From Palsa-739 sp036512155 (GTDB lineage Bacteria; Actinomycetota; Thermoleophilia; Gaiellales; Gaiellaceae), in assembly GCA_036512155.1 (NCBI GenBank), contig DATCBD010000058.1, positions 1 to 64,000 on the forward strand: DNA of 64,000 nucleotides, written 5' to 3'. This document shows, one piece after another, positions 32,666 to 42,575 of the stretch (positions are counted from its first letter, which is position 1; each line of letters starts with the position of its first letter). The notes beneath the pieces were generated by a model, which was given only the letters and a program-made list of their open reading frames with translations, did no database searches and was not told where the DNA came from. A program made the position numbers and the translations under genes.

Positions 32666-33531
32666 CCGCGGAGAGCGTCGGCCGACGGCACGAAGTAGTA
32701 CGCGCCCGTCACAGGACGGGAGTAGCGGGTGAGCGCGTCGCGCGCGCCGGTCTTCAGCCCAGCCATGCTCTCGAGCATCGCCTCGAGCGGGCGCTGCTCG
32801 GCGCTGAAGCCGACGAACATCGTTCCGTGGTCGATGACCGTCCCGTACGGCATGTTGCGGCGGAAGATCTTCCCGAAGTCGTCCTGGTCGGTACTCGCAA
32901 CGTGCGAATCGGCGGGCTTGTCGTCGAGCTCGAGGCTGTCGAGCTTGCGGCGGCCGATGACCAGCTCCTGCTCTTCCACCGCGAGCGACTCCCATGCAGG
33001 CGTGTCGTGCGGCCACTTCTGCAGGAGCAGAATCGTGCCGCCGGCGCCCGGCCGGCCCTCCGGCACGAGCACGATCTCAGGCGCCTCGATCAGCGTCGGG
33101 TTCTCGCTGCCGTCGATGAAGCCGGTGAGGTCGCGGTCGTGCTGGTACGGCCAGCTCGACGTCTCCTCCGCGACCGAGGCGAGCGGTGCGAGCTCGGCGA
33201 TAGCTGCACGCGCGACGTCGAAGACGACGTCGTAGCTCGCACCCGACAGCCACAGCACGGCGTCGCGCTGCGTCGCCGGCATGACGAAGCCGTCGATGCC
33301 CATGAGATCGGCGTCGAAGCCGGCGACGCCATCGGGCGCGTCGTCCGGAGCGACCGCTCGCCAGAGCTCGGGACGGAAGCCGGCCACGAGGTTGACGCCG
33401 CCCATCGTCGTGCGCGGCTCGCGCAGCGACGCGACCGCCATCACCAATCCGTCGCCGTCGCGGGCGTCGAACTCGAGGTACGCGTGTGACGCGGTCCCGA
33501 GTGCGAAGATGCCGCTCTGGGGAGATCTCAC
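32662..33531 (-). CDS. Dye-decolorizing (Dyp-type) haem peroxidase
   Basis: A 289-residue cytoplasmic peroxidase of the class B (YfeX/DypB) type. The GFIDGSENP motif gives catalytic D140. H210 in ADSHVAST is the probable proximal haem ligand and R225 in RRNMPYG the distal arginine. There is no Tat signal and no obvious encapsulin-targeting tail. GTG 33531 is preceded at exactly six bases by TACGAT (33538-33543, minus strand), so earlier in-frame codons are not used. It sits tail to tail with cytochrome bd, hinting at joint peroxide and oxygen management. Confidence 0.92.
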   Translation of the reverse strand: MRSPQSGIFALGTASHAYLEFDARDGDGLVMAVASLREPRTTMGGVNLVAGFRPELWRAVAPDDAPDGVAGFDADLMGIDGFVMPATQRDAVLWLSGASYDVVFDVARAAIAELAPLASVAEETSSWPYQHDRDLTGFIDGSENPTLIEAPEIVLVPEGRPGAGGTILLLQKWPHDTPAWESLAVEEQELVIGRRKLDSLELDDKPADSHVASTDQDDFGKIFRRNMPYGTVIDHGTMFVGFSAEQRPLEAMLESMAGLKTGARDALTRYSRPVTGAYYFVPSADALRG

Positions 33532-33560
33532 ACAGGCATCGTACGGGGGAGGTTCGCGCA

Positions 33561-33803
33561 GTGAACGACCCACAGATCCATAGCTCGATCGAACAGCTCG
33601 TTGCCGAGGAGCACGAGCTGTGGGAGCGCGAGTCCTCGGGGAACGCGACCGAGGACGACCGGGACCGGCTCAAGACGGTGCAGGTCTCGCTCGACCAGTG
33701 CTGGGACCTGCTGCGCCAGCGGCGCGCGCGGCGCGAAGCGGGGCTCGATCCGGATACGGCGAAGGAGCGTCCGCCGAACGTGGTCGAGGGCTACCAGCAG
33801 TAG
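33561..33803 (+). CDS. DUF2630 family protein
   Basis: An 80-residue helical protein matching DUF2630: NDPQIHSSIEQLVAEEHELWERESSGNATEDDRDRLKTVQVSLDQCWDLLRQRRARREAGLDPDTAKERPPNVVEGYQQ. It probably forms a two-helix hairpin; function is unknown. The GTG has a GGGGGAGG site upstream with about 7-base spacing. The NDH-2 start overlaps its stop (TAGTG), so the two are coupled. This family often neighbours redox genes in actinobacteria. Confidence 0.88.
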   Translation: MNDPQIHSSIEQLVAEEHELWERESSGNATEDDRDRLKTVQVSLDQCWDLLRQRRARREAGLDPDTAKERPPNVVEGYQQ

Positions 33804-35059
33804 TGCACCGCGTCGTCGTCGTCGGAGGAGGCTTCGGCGGTCTCCAGGCGGCGCTTGCTCTTCGGCATGCGCCGGTCGAGCTGACGCTCGTCGATCGGCG
33901 GAACTTCCACCTCTTCCAGCCGCTCACGTATCAGGTTGCGACCGGCGCGCTGTCGCCCGGCGAGATCGCGTATCCGCTGCGCGCGATCTTCACGCGCGAC
34001 CGCAACGTCCGCGTCCTCCTCGCGGAGGTGGCGGACTTCGACCTCGGCGCACACGAGGTGCAGCTGCGTTCGGTCGGCGAGGTTCCGGCGCCGGCGACGC
34101 TCGGGTACGACACGCTCATCGTCGCCGGCGGCTCGCGCTACTCGTACTTCGGCCATGACGACTGGAGCGAGCACGCCGCCGAGGTGAAGTCGCTCGAGAG
34201 CGCGCTCGTCGTGCGCAGCCGGCTCCTCAGCGCGTTCGAGGCAGCCGAGGAGGAGCAGGACGCGGAGCGCCGCGCTGCATGGCTGACCTTCGTCGTCGTC
34301 GGAGCCGGCCCGACCGGCGTGGAGATGGCAGGGCAGATCGGGGAGCTCGCACAGGACACGCTGCGGCACGACTTCCGCGCGATCGATCCGCGCGCCGCGC
34401 GCATCCTCCTCGTGGAGGCGGCCGACCGCGTGCTGACGACGTTCCCGCCGTCGCTGTCGGCGAAGGCGAAGCGGTCGCTGGAGAAGCTCGGCGTGACGGT
34501 GCTGACCAGTCGAACCGTCAACGGCATGGACGCGGAGAGCGTGACCGTCGACGACGAGCGCATCCCCTCGCGCACCGTCGTATGGGCCGCCGGGGTGACG
34601 GCGTCGAGCCTCGCCGCGCGACTCGGCGAGCTGACAAACGCCGAGCGCGACCGCGCAGGTCGCGTCACCGTCGAGCCGGACCTGACGCTTCCGGGGCATC
34701 CGGACGTGTTCGCGCTCGGCGACATGGTGCGACTGCACGACGTGGTCCTGCCCGGTGTCGCACCCGTGGCGATGCAGCAGGGCCGCTACGCCGCGCGCGT
34801 CGTACGCGACCGGCTAGGCGGGAAAGAGAGCGCGCCGTTCCGATACCGCGACAAGGGCAACCTCGCGACCATCGGGCGAGCCGCCGCGGTCGCGGACATC
34901 GAGGGGCTCCGGCTCAGCGGCTTCCTCGCATGGATGGCGTGGCTCGTCGTGCACCTCTGGTACCTCGTCGGCTTCCAGAACCGCGTGCTCGTTTTCATCC
35001 GGTGGTCTGTGAGCTTCGCCACGCACGGGCGCGGCGCGCGACTCATCACGAACTCCTAG
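33803..35059 (+). CDS. Type II NADH:quinone oxidoreductase-like flavoprotein
   Basis: A 418-residue two-dinucleotide-fold enzyme. FAD binding is at RVVVVGGGFGGLQAALAL, with the NDH-2 marker NFHLFQPLTYQVATGALSPGEIAYPLR. The NADH site is VVVGAGPTGVEMAGQIGELA near residue 163, and the FAD-closing region is PDVFALGDMV. The hydrophobic C-terminus (GFLAWMAWLVVHLWYLVGFQNRVLVFIRW) anchors it to the membrane face. It would pass electrons from NADH to quinone without pumping, feeding the nearby cytochrome bd oxidase. Confidence 0.92.
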   Translation: MHRVVVVGGGFGGLQAALALRHAPVELTLVDRRNFHLFQPLTYQVATGALSPGEIAYPLRAIFTRDRNVRVLLAEVADFDLGAHEVQLRSVGEVPAPATLGYDTLIVAGGSRYSYFGHDDWSEHAAEVKSLESALVVRSRLLSAFEAAEEEQDAERRAAWLTFVVVGAGPTGVEMAGQIGELAQDTLRHDFRAIDPRAARILLVEAADRVLTTFPPSLSAKAKRSLEKLGVTVLTSRTVNGMDAESVTVDDERIPSRTVVWAAGVTASSLAARLGELTNAERDRAGRVTVEPDLTLPGHPDVFALGDMVRLHDVVLPGVAPVAMQQGRYAARVVRDRLGGKESAPFRYRDKGNLATIGRAAAVADIEGLRLSGFLAWMAWLVVHLWYLVGFQNRVLVFIRWSVSFATHGRGARLITNS

Positions 35060-35079
35060 CTCCGCCTCATCCCGCGCTT

Positions 35080-35391
35080 ATGCGCGCCGGAGAGACTCTC
35101 CATGACGAGAATCAGAGGCAACAGCACATCGAGCGCCTCCTCGACCAGATCCGCGACGGTGTCGGCGGCCTCGAACAGCTACGGGTGCGCGGCGTCCGCG
35201 GCCGTCCGCTTGCCGAGCGGGAGACCGAGATCGGTGCGATACGAGCGCAGCTCGCGCAGGTCGTCGCTCACCCGACCGAGGACGACGCGCGCACGACGAG
35301 CTCCACGGGAAGAACCGTCGTGCGCAGGACGCCGTCGGGACGCTCGAGGAGACCGATGGCGCGCACGGCGGCCGTCGCGCCGAGCTCCTGA
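35080..35391 (+). CDS. Possible small helical protein overlapping lacI
   Basis: A frame of 103 residues. The first 62, outside the neighbouring gene, look protein-like: HDENQRQQHIERLLDQIRDG and AERETEIGAIRAQLAQVVAH could form a helical hairpin. The remaining 41 residues are Arg/Ser/Thr-rich and are read antisense to the 3' end of lacI, which argues against them being functional. No ribosome site or clear -10 precedes the ATG. Either this is a small gene with an unusual 124-bp overlap, one whose true stop has been lost, or a chance frame. Confidence 0.35.
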   Translation: MRAGETLHDENQRQQHIERLLDQIRDGVGGLEQLRVRGVRGRPLAERETEIGAIRAQLAQVVAHPTEDDARTTSSTGRTVVRRTPSGRSRRPMARTAAVAPSS

Positions 35392-36248
35392 CGATCCTGG
35401 CGGATCGTCGTCAACGGCGGATGCGCGAGCGCCGCTGCCTCGAGGTCGTCGAAGCCGACGACGGCGACGTCGCGGCCCGGACGTCGGCCTGACTCCCAGA
35501 TCGCCTGGAGCGCGGCCAGCGCCATGAGATCCGATCCGGCGACGATCGCGGTCGGCGGCTCGGGCAGCGCGAGCAGCGCGCATGCTTCGACGTAGCCCGA
35601 CGCGGAGGAGAAGTCGCCGTATCGCACGCACTCTTCAGGTGCCTCCGGGCTCTCCGCCAGGAACGCCCCGAGGCGCTCTGCGCCGGCGAGTGTGTTGAGC
35701 GCGCCCGCGATGTGCGCGATGCGCCGGTGGCCGAGCGAGCGCAGATGCGCGACTGTGAGCCGCACGCCCCCGGCGTGATCGGAGCCCACGAACGCCGAGT
35801 TGACGCCGCCGCACCGCACGTCGACGCCGACGAGCGGGATGTCGCGGCCCGCGAGCTTGAGCACGAGTGGATCGTCCGCGTCGATGCCGATGAGGATCGC
35901 CGCGTCGAACCGGTGCGCGCCGCCGGCGTCGGCGTCCTGGATCAGCAGCGGCTCGTAGCCGAACTGGCCGAGGCGGCGCGAGATGGCTGCGAGCACCTTC
36001 CCGAAAAACATGAGCGACAGGTCGCGATGGCCTGCGTTGTCGCCGACGACCACGCCGACGAGCCGCGTGCGCTGCGATGCGAGCGCGCGCCCGACCGAGT
36101 CCACGCTGTAGCCGAGCTCGGACGCAGCCGCCTGCACGCGCTCGCGCGTCGCCTCGCGCACGTCTCCCTTCTCGTTGAGCACGCGCGACACGGTCGCGAT
36201 CGAGACGCCTGCGCGTTGCGCGACGTCGTGAATGGTGGCCCGGGTCAC
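35268..36248 (-). CDS. LacI-family transcriptional regulator (operon-internal)
   Basis: A 326-residue sugar-responsive repressor. The DNA-binding domain is VTRATIHDVAQRAGVSIATVSRVLNEKGDVREATRERVQAAASELGYSVDSVGRALAS, with the hinge helix after it; the periplasmic-binding-like effector domain follows (GVVVGDNAGHRDLSLMFFGKVLAAI, VAVVGFDDLEAAALAHPPLTTIRQ). It is the last gene of the GH1/ABC operon, joined to the propeller gene by a GTGA overlap. A second LacI regulator lies at the other end of the operon, so this one may act on other targets or add feedback. Confidence 0.92.
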   Translation of the reverse strand: MTRATIHDVAQRAGVSIATVSRVLNEKGDVREATRERVQAAASELGYSVDSVGRALASQRTRLVGVVVGDNAGHRDLSLMFFGKVLAAISRRLGQFGYEPLLIQDADAGGAHRFDAAILIGIDADDPLVLKLAGRDIPLVGVDVRCGGVNSAFVGSDHAGGVRLTVAHLRSLGHRRIAHIAGALNTLAGAERLGAFLAESPEAPEECVRYGDFSSASGYVEACALLALPEPPTAIVAGSDLMALAALQAIWESGRRPGRDVAVVGFDDLEAAALAHPPLTTIRQDRQELGATAAVRAIGLLERPDGVLRTTVLPVELVVRASSSVG

Positions 36249-37240
36249 CGCGGCGTGATCGCGGCGAGGAGGCCGCCGACTCCGGCCTCCGACGAGCCGT
36301 GCCAGCGGTGCGGGCCGGCAGCCGCGAAGAGCGTCGTACGCGGGCCGCTCATCCCGCCCGTGCCGAAGGCGATCCCCCAGACGCCGGGCACCTTCACGGG
36401 GAGCGCGCCGTCCGGCTCCCAGCCCCCGCTCGTGCGTGCGAAGGCGAGGATCTTGCCACTGCCGAAGTTCGCGACGAGGACATCGCCGCCGAAACGGCCG
36501 AACCCGTTCGGCGCGAGCGCGACGCCCCACGGCTCGTCGAGCGCCTTCGTCGTCGCGACGTGCGCGACGAAGCGCCCCTGAAGGTCGAACTCGTCGACGA
36601 CGCCGCCGGTCGGCGAGTCGTTGCCGTCCACCGGCGCCGGCTGTGCGTACGTGACGAAGATGCGCTTTCCGATAGCGGAGATGCCGAACGGCGAGTAGCC
36701 CACCGGCAGCGTCTTGTCGACGAAACGAGCGGGGACGCGATGCCAGCGCGAGTCGTAGACGAGCACGCGCCCTTTGTGGAAGTCGGTCGCATACAGCCGG
36801 CCGCCCACGACGGCGACTCCCTTGAAGATCGCTCCCGATCCGGTCGCGTCGACGGCGACGACCGCTTCCTTCGACCAGCCGTGCGGCACGCTCGGCGACC
36901 ACGCGCGGATCGTCCCGTCCTCGCACGCGTAGATGAACCGCGCCGGGCCGGACGCGCGCCCGGCCCGCACGACGAAGCCGGAGCCGCCGTTGTAGACGAC
37001 GCCGGTCGGCCCGCAGGGGACGCTGACCGTCAGCGCCTGCTTGCGACCCGTTCCGGAGTAGAGCGTGCTTGATCCCCGTGCCTCGTTCGAGACCCACCAC
37101 GGCCCCGTCGGGCTCGCGGCGAGGCCCCACGCATTGACAAGCTGCGGGTCCGCCCGGTTGGTGACGAGGCGGTGCAGGCCGAACGCCGCATCCCCCCGCC
37201 CGGGGAGAAGCGCCAGCGCAACCAGCACCGCCGCGAACAC
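36245..37240 (-). CDS. Secreted TIGR03118-type beta-propeller protein
   Basis: A 331-residue exported protein. A signal peptide FAAVLVALALLPGRGDA precedes FGLHRLVTNRADPQLVNAWGLAASPTGPWWVSNEARGSSTLYSGTG, the TIGR03118 opening. NHL-like repeats follow, including PFGISAIGKRIFVTYAQP, DEPWGVALAPNGFGRFGGDVLVANFGSGKILAF and GVWGIAFGTGG. The role is unknown; possibly glycan binding. GTG 37240 starts two bases after the beta-glucosidase stop. Its place in a sugar-uptake operon is unusual and suggests a surface or secreted helper. Confidence 0.8.
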   Translation of the reverse strand: MFAAVLVALALLPGRGDAAFGLHRLVTNRADPQLVNAWGLAASPTGPWWVSNEARGSSTLYSGTGRKQALTVSVPCGPTGVVYNGGSGFVVRAGRASGPARFIYACEDGTIRAWSPSVPHGWSKEAVVAVDATGSGAIFKGVAVVGGRLYATDFHKGRVLVYDSRWHRVPARFVDKTLPVGYSPFGISAIGKRIFVTYAQPAPVDGNDSPTGGVVDEFDLQGRFVAHVATTKALDEPWGVALAPNGFGRFGGDVLVANFGSGKILAFARTSGGWEPDGALPVKVPGVWGIAFGTGGMSGPRTTLFAAAGPHRWHGSSEAGVGGLLAAITPR

Positions 37241-37242
37241 GA

Positions 37243-38607
37243 CTACCCCGTAACCACCGGCGCCGGCTTCGGCGCGTCGCGCCGGCCGGCGATGTGGTCC
37301 CGGTACCAGTAGAAGCTGTCCTTCGGCACCCGCTCGAGCGTCGGGTAGTCGACGTAGACGATGCCGAACCGCTTCGAGTAGCCGTGGCCCCACTCGAAGT
37401 TGTCGAGGAAGCTCCACACGAAGTAGCCCTTCACCGGCGCGCCATCGGCGATCGCGCGGCCGACTGCGCCGATGTAGGTCTCGAGATACGACGTGCGCTC
37501 GGGATCGTGTACGGCACCGTCGTGCACGCGGACGTCGCCGAACGCTGCGCCGTTCTCGGTCACGTAGATCGCGCGCGGTGCGTAGTCGTCGGAGACGCGC
37601 ACGAGCAGCTTGTACAGCCCGTCCGGGTAGACCTCCCACCCCATCTCGGTGTACGGCGCCTCTGGGTTGTGCTCCATCCTCGGGCCGTCAGGCCCGGCGC
37701 TGACGATGAAGCGGAAGTAGTTGTTCACCCCGAGGAAGTCGATCGGCGCGGCCATCGCCTGCAGGTCGCCGTCCTGGACGTGCGGCGCGACGAGCGCGTT
37801 CCGCTCGAGCAGGTCGGCGGGATAGGAGCCGCGGAAGATCGGGTCGAGGAACCAGCGGTTGCCCTCGCCGTCGACCTGCCACGCCGCCGCCTCGTCCTCA
37901 GGCGAGTCCGAGTGCGGATACGCGTGGTGGAGGTTGAGGACGATCCCGACCTGGGCCTCGGGCGCCGCGCGGCGAATCGCGTCGACTCCCCACCCGTGCG
38001 AGAGCAGCAGGTGATGGGCAGCCGCGACGGCGTCCGCCTCGCTCGTCAGCCCGGGAGCGTGCTGGCCCCACGAGTGGCCGATCCACGCGTGCACCCACGG
38101 CTCGTTGTGCGTCGTCCAGAACTTGACGCGGTCGCCGAGCCGGGCGGCGACGATCTCCGCGTACTCGGCGAACGCCTCCGCGGTCGAGCGCACGCGCCAG
38201 CCGCCCTCGTCCTCGAGCGCCTGCGGCGTGTCCCAGTGGAAGAGCGTCGCGAACGGCTCGATCCCCTGCGCGAGGAGAGCGTCGACGAGCCGGTCATAGA
38301 AGTCGAGGCCCTTCTCGTTGACGGCGCCGCGTCCCTGCGGCAGCACGCGCGGCCATGCGATCGAGAAGCGGAACGCATCCAGCCCGAGCTCCTTCATGAG
38401 GAGGACGTCCTCGGGATAGCGGTGGTAGAAGTCGCACGCGACGGCGCCCGTGTCGCCGCCGCGGACCTTCCCCGGCGTCGCCGAGAAGCGGTCCCACACG
38501 CTCTCGCCGCGGCCGTCCTCGTGCACGGCGCCCTCGATCTGATACGAGGCCGTGGCGGCCCCCCAGATGAAGTCTTCGGGGAAGGAGTCGATCCTCGCGG
38601 TAGACAT
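37243..38607 (-). CDS. GH1 beta-glucosidase
   Basis: A 454-residue family 1 glycosidase, cytoplasmic because no signal peptide is present. The N-terminus FPEDFIWGAATASYQIEGAVHEDGRGESVWDRF is typical. The acid/base is E169 (THNEPW) and the nucleophile E351 (YVTENG). It would split imported beta-glucosides such as cellobiose. ATG 38607 has a GAGAGGAAAG site. It lies 14 bp after the last ATPase gene of the adjacent transporter, so uptake and hydrolysis are co-expressed. Confidence 0.94.
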   Translation of the reverse strand: MSTARIDSFPEDFIWGAATASYQIEGAVHEDGRGESVWDRFSATPGKVRGGDTGAVACDFYHRYPEDVLLMKELGLDAFRFSIAWPRVLPQGRGAVNEKGLDFYDRLVDALLAQGIEPFATLFHWDTPQALEDEGGWRVRSTAEAFAEYAEIVAARLGDRVKFWTTHNEPWVHAWIGHSWGQHAPGLTSEADAVAAAHHLLLSHGWGVDAIRRAAPEAQVGIVLNLHHAYPHSDSPEDEAAAWQVDGEGNRWFLDPIFRGSYPADLLERNALVAPHVQDGDLQAMAAPIDFLGVNNYFRFIVSAGPDGPRMEHNPEAPYTEMGWEVYPDGLYKLLVRVSDDYAPRAIYVTENGAAFGDVRVHDGAVHDPERTSYLETYIGAVGRAIADGAPVKGYFVWSFLDNFEWGHGYSKRFGIVYVDYPTLERVPKDSFYWYRDHIAGRRDAPKPAPVVTG

Positions 38608-38621
38608 GGCTTTCCTCTCGA

Positions 38622-39571
38622 TCAGGTTGCGGGGGCGGTTACGTGGCAGCGCGCGGCCTGCTGCGGTCGGGCCTCGACGAGCTCCGGAGTGACCTCCGAG
38701 CAGACCGCGATAGCGAGCGGGCAGCGTGAGACGAAGCGGCATCCTTCAACCGGATCGACGGCGGCGGATGCGCCGCTGCCCCGCTCGGTGACCCGCTCGC
38801 CGTGGACGGCGGCGAGCAACAGCCGCGTGTACGGATGCAACGGCTCGGCCAACACCTGCTCGGCCGGGCCGCGCTCGACGATCTGGCCGGCGTACATGAC
38901 GAGGATGTCGTCGGCGATGTAGCGAGCGCTCGCAAGGTCGTGCGTCACGTACAGGAATGCGATGCCGTGCTCGTCCTTGAGCTTCAGCATCAGATTGAGG
39001 ATCCCGATGCGAATCGAGACGTCGAGCATGCTCGTCGGCTCGTCGGCGAGGACGACCGTCGGCTCGACCGCGAGCGCGCGCGCAATGGCGACGCGCTGGC
39101 GCTGTCCGCCCGAGAGCTCGTGCGGGTACTTGTCCGCGACCTCCTGCGCCGGCACGAGACCGACGGTCTCGAGCAGCTCGCGCACGCGCTGTTCGATCTG
39201 CGACGACGGGACGATGTCGTGGATGCGCAGCGGCCGCGCGATGTGGTGTCGCACGGTCTTGACCGGGTTCAGCGAACCGAATGGGTCCTGGAAGATGAGC
39301 TGCACCTGCGAGCGGTAGCGGAGGACGTCCTTGCGCCTGCGCACCTGCGCGACGTCGGCGTCCCCGAAGAGCACCGCGCCCGAGCTCGGGTCGTACAGCC
39401 GTGCGATCAGCCGCGCCACCGTGCTCTTGCCGCTGCCGCTTTCGCCGACGAGCGCCGTGATCGTGCCGGGGCGGAGCGAGAAGGAGACGTCCTCGACCGC
39501 GTGCACGTGCTGGCGGCGCAACGCGCCGCCGATCGCGAACGACTTCGAGAGATCCCTGACCTCGAGCACGC

Positions 39572-39575
<4 letters not shown>
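38622..39575 (-). CDS. Oligosaccharide/peptide-type ABC ATPase (OppF-like), sugar operon
   Basis: A 317-residue ATPase with Walker A GESGSGKST, signature LSGGQRQR, Walker B VVLADEPTSMLD and a C-terminal GCRFVSRCPLAIAVC motif. Next to a GH1 and under LacI control, it most likely powers beta-glucoside uptake, as known for dipeptide-type transporters that carry cello-oligosaccharides in Thermotoga and archaea. Its ATG overlaps the OppD-like stop. Confidence 0.91.
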
Positions 39576-40551
<976 letters not shown>

Positions 40552-40555
<4 letters not shown>

Positions 40556-41520
40556 GCGGCGGCCTTCCCGAAGAGGAGCCTGACGAGCCGGCCGCGCGTG
40601 CGCTCCGCGCGCAGCTGCGGGTTGCTCACCTCGTCGATGCCCGCGAGCACGAGGACGAGGCCGAGCACCGTGAGCCCGAGCGCGAGGCTCGGGAACATGA
40701 ACGGCCACCACTCGCCCTGCAGAACCGTCGAGTTGACCTGCGCCCAGTAGATGGTGACGCCCCAGCTCGTCGCCGACATGTCGCCGAGCCCGAGGAACTC
40801 GAGACCCGAGTCGACGAGAAGCGAGACGTAGAACACGAGCACGAACGCCGCCGCGATACGGCTGATCATGTTCGGCATCAACTCGCCGAAGACGATCCGC
40901 CACGTCGGCTCTCCGGACGCCTTCGCCGCGAGGACGAAATCGCGGTTCTTCAACGTCAGCGCTTGGGCGCGGAGGATGCGCGCCTCGAACGCCCAGAGCA
41001 CGAGCGCGATGACGGCAATCATCGTCCACATCCCGCGCGCCCTCAGATACCCGGAGGCGACGATGAGCAGCGGGATCGCCGGAATCGTGAGAAAGACGTT
41101 CGTGAGCAGGTTGACGACCTCGTCGACGATCCCGCCGACGTACGCGGCAGTGATGCCGAGCGCGGCCGCGACGAGGGTCGCGAGCGCGCCGGCGAGCGCG
41201 CCGAGCAGGAGCGAACGGCGCGCGCCGACGACGACCTGCGAGAAGACGTCGCTCCCCTGATCGGTCGTCCCGAACAGGTGATGCCACGATGGCGCCTGCC
41301 GCGTCGCGAGGATGTTGAAGTCGTTCGGGTGCGCGACCGAGATGAGCGGCGCGATGATCGCGATGAAGACCATGAAAGCGACGATGAGCAGCCCCGTCCG
41401 CGACTTCGAGTTGCGCAGGAGGAGCGCGAGCCAGCCGGGAACGCGGATGCGGCCGACGCGGATGCTCCGCTTCGGCGCCGCCAGCGGGAGGTCGAGCGCC
41501 GTCGGATCGACCTGCGCCAT
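40552..41520 (-). CDS. Oligosaccharide/peptide-type ABC permease (DppC-like), sugar operon
   Basis: A 322-residue permease with a helix at about 43-65 (GLLIVAFMVFIAIIAPLISVA), then HHLFGTTDQGSDVFSQVVVGARRSLLLG. The coupling loop is FVLAAKASGEPTWRIVFGELMPNMI. Six membrane helices are expected. The ATG shares TGATG with the DppB-like stop. The last 20 residues are basic and cytoplasmic. Confidence 0.91.
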
Positions 41521-42506
41521 CAGGACGTCCGCAGGCGCGGGTCGAGGACGAAGTTGAGGACGTCCATGATCAGGTTGGCGACGATCACGCAGACGGAGAG
41601 CACGACGAGGATTGCCTGTGCGAGCGGATAGTCGTTGCCGAGCACGGCCGACTGGAGCGTGTAACCCACGCCGGGGTAGCTGAAGATGATCTCGACGAAG
41701 ACGAGGCCGCCGACCGCACCGGCGAACTGCGCGGCGAAACCGTTCAACGGCGGCAGGATGGCGTTGCGTCCCGCATAGCGCGTCATCACACGCCGGTCGC
41801 GCAGGCCCTTCGCATGCGCCATCCCGACGTAGTCCTCGCCGATCGTGTTGATCATGACCGTGCGCATGTTCAGCACCCAGCCGCCGGCGTAGGCGGCGAT
41901 GATGACGAGGATCGGCAGCTGCGCGTGCCGGAACGCGCTCCAGATGAACGTCCAGCTCCACGCGGGGATGACGTTGCTGTCGTACGCGTGCTGGATCGGG
42001 AACCACCCCGCCTTGAGGCCCAGGAAGTAGAGGCCGAGCAGCGCGAGGACGAACGCGGGGAAGGCGCTGACCGTCATGAACGCCGGTACGACGAAGCTGT
42101 CGGTGAAGCGGCCGCGCCGCCAGGCCGCGACCATGCCGACGCCCGTACCGATCACGAAGGAGAGGATGAACGCGACGCCGACGAGGAAGATCGAGTACGG
42201 CAGCGTGCGACCGACGACCTCGGAGACCGGCGTCGGGTAGTTCGACGTCGAGAGACCGAAGTTGAAGTGCGAGATCCGGTGCAGGTACGTCACGTAGTCC
42301 TGCCAGATCGAGTGGTGGCCCCCGCCGAGCAGGGCCTCGTAGGTCTGGACGATTCCCGGGTTGGCCGCGAGCTGGGCAGGGCTGAGATGCTCGAGGAGGC
42401 CCGCGATGGGGCTCCCCGGCATCAGTCTCGGAAGGAGGAAGTTCAGCGTCAGCGCGACCCAGATCGCGAAGACGTAGAAAACGAGCCGACGGGCGAACCA
42501 GCGCAT
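41520..42506 (-). CDS. Oligosaccharide/peptide-type ABC permease (DppB-like), sugar operon
   Basis: A 328-residue permease. It begins MRWFARRLVFYVFAIWVALTLNFLLPRLMPGSP, a DppB start. The coupling loop is YVGMAHAKGLRDRRVMTRYAGRNAILP and the gene ends VIVANLIMDVLNFVLDPRLR. A GGAG site lies six bases before ATG 42506, immediately after the large stem-loop that separates it from the binding-protein gene. Confidence 0.92.
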   Translation of the reverse strand: MRWFARRLVFYVFAIWVALTLNFLLPRLMPGSPIAGLLEHLSPAQLAANPGIVQTYEALLGGGHHSIWQDYVTYLHRISHFNFGLSTSNYPTPVSEVVGRTLPYSIFLVGVAFILSFVIGTGVGMVAAWRRGRFTDSFVVPAFMTVSAFPAFVLALLGLYFLGLKAGWFPIQHAYDSNVIPAWSWTFIWSAFRHAQLPILVIIAAYAGGWVLNMRTVMINTIGEDYVGMAHAKGLRDRRVMTRYAGRNAILPPLNGFAAQFAGAVGGLVFVEIIFSYPGVGYTLQSAVLGNDYPLAQAILVVLSVCVIVANLIMDVLNFVLDPRLRTS

Positions 42507-42517
42507 ACGTTCTCCGG

Positions 42518-42571
42518 AGGGTAGACCGGCGGGCGGCGCGGGGACCGCCCGCCGGTGGAGGGTTCTACCCT
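42518..42571 (-). repeat. Large intra-operon stem-loop between binding protein and permease
   Basis: Inner arms 42525-42536 and 42545-42556 pair perfectly over 12 bp (ACCGGCGGGCGG with CCGCCCGCCGGT); outer arms 42518-42524 and 42565-42571 add AGGGTAG/CTACCCT. Such structures after a binding-protein gene commonly hold transcripts stable or end most of them, giving excess binding protein over permease. It has no T-tract. Confidence 0.7.
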
Positions 42572-42575
42572 GCGA

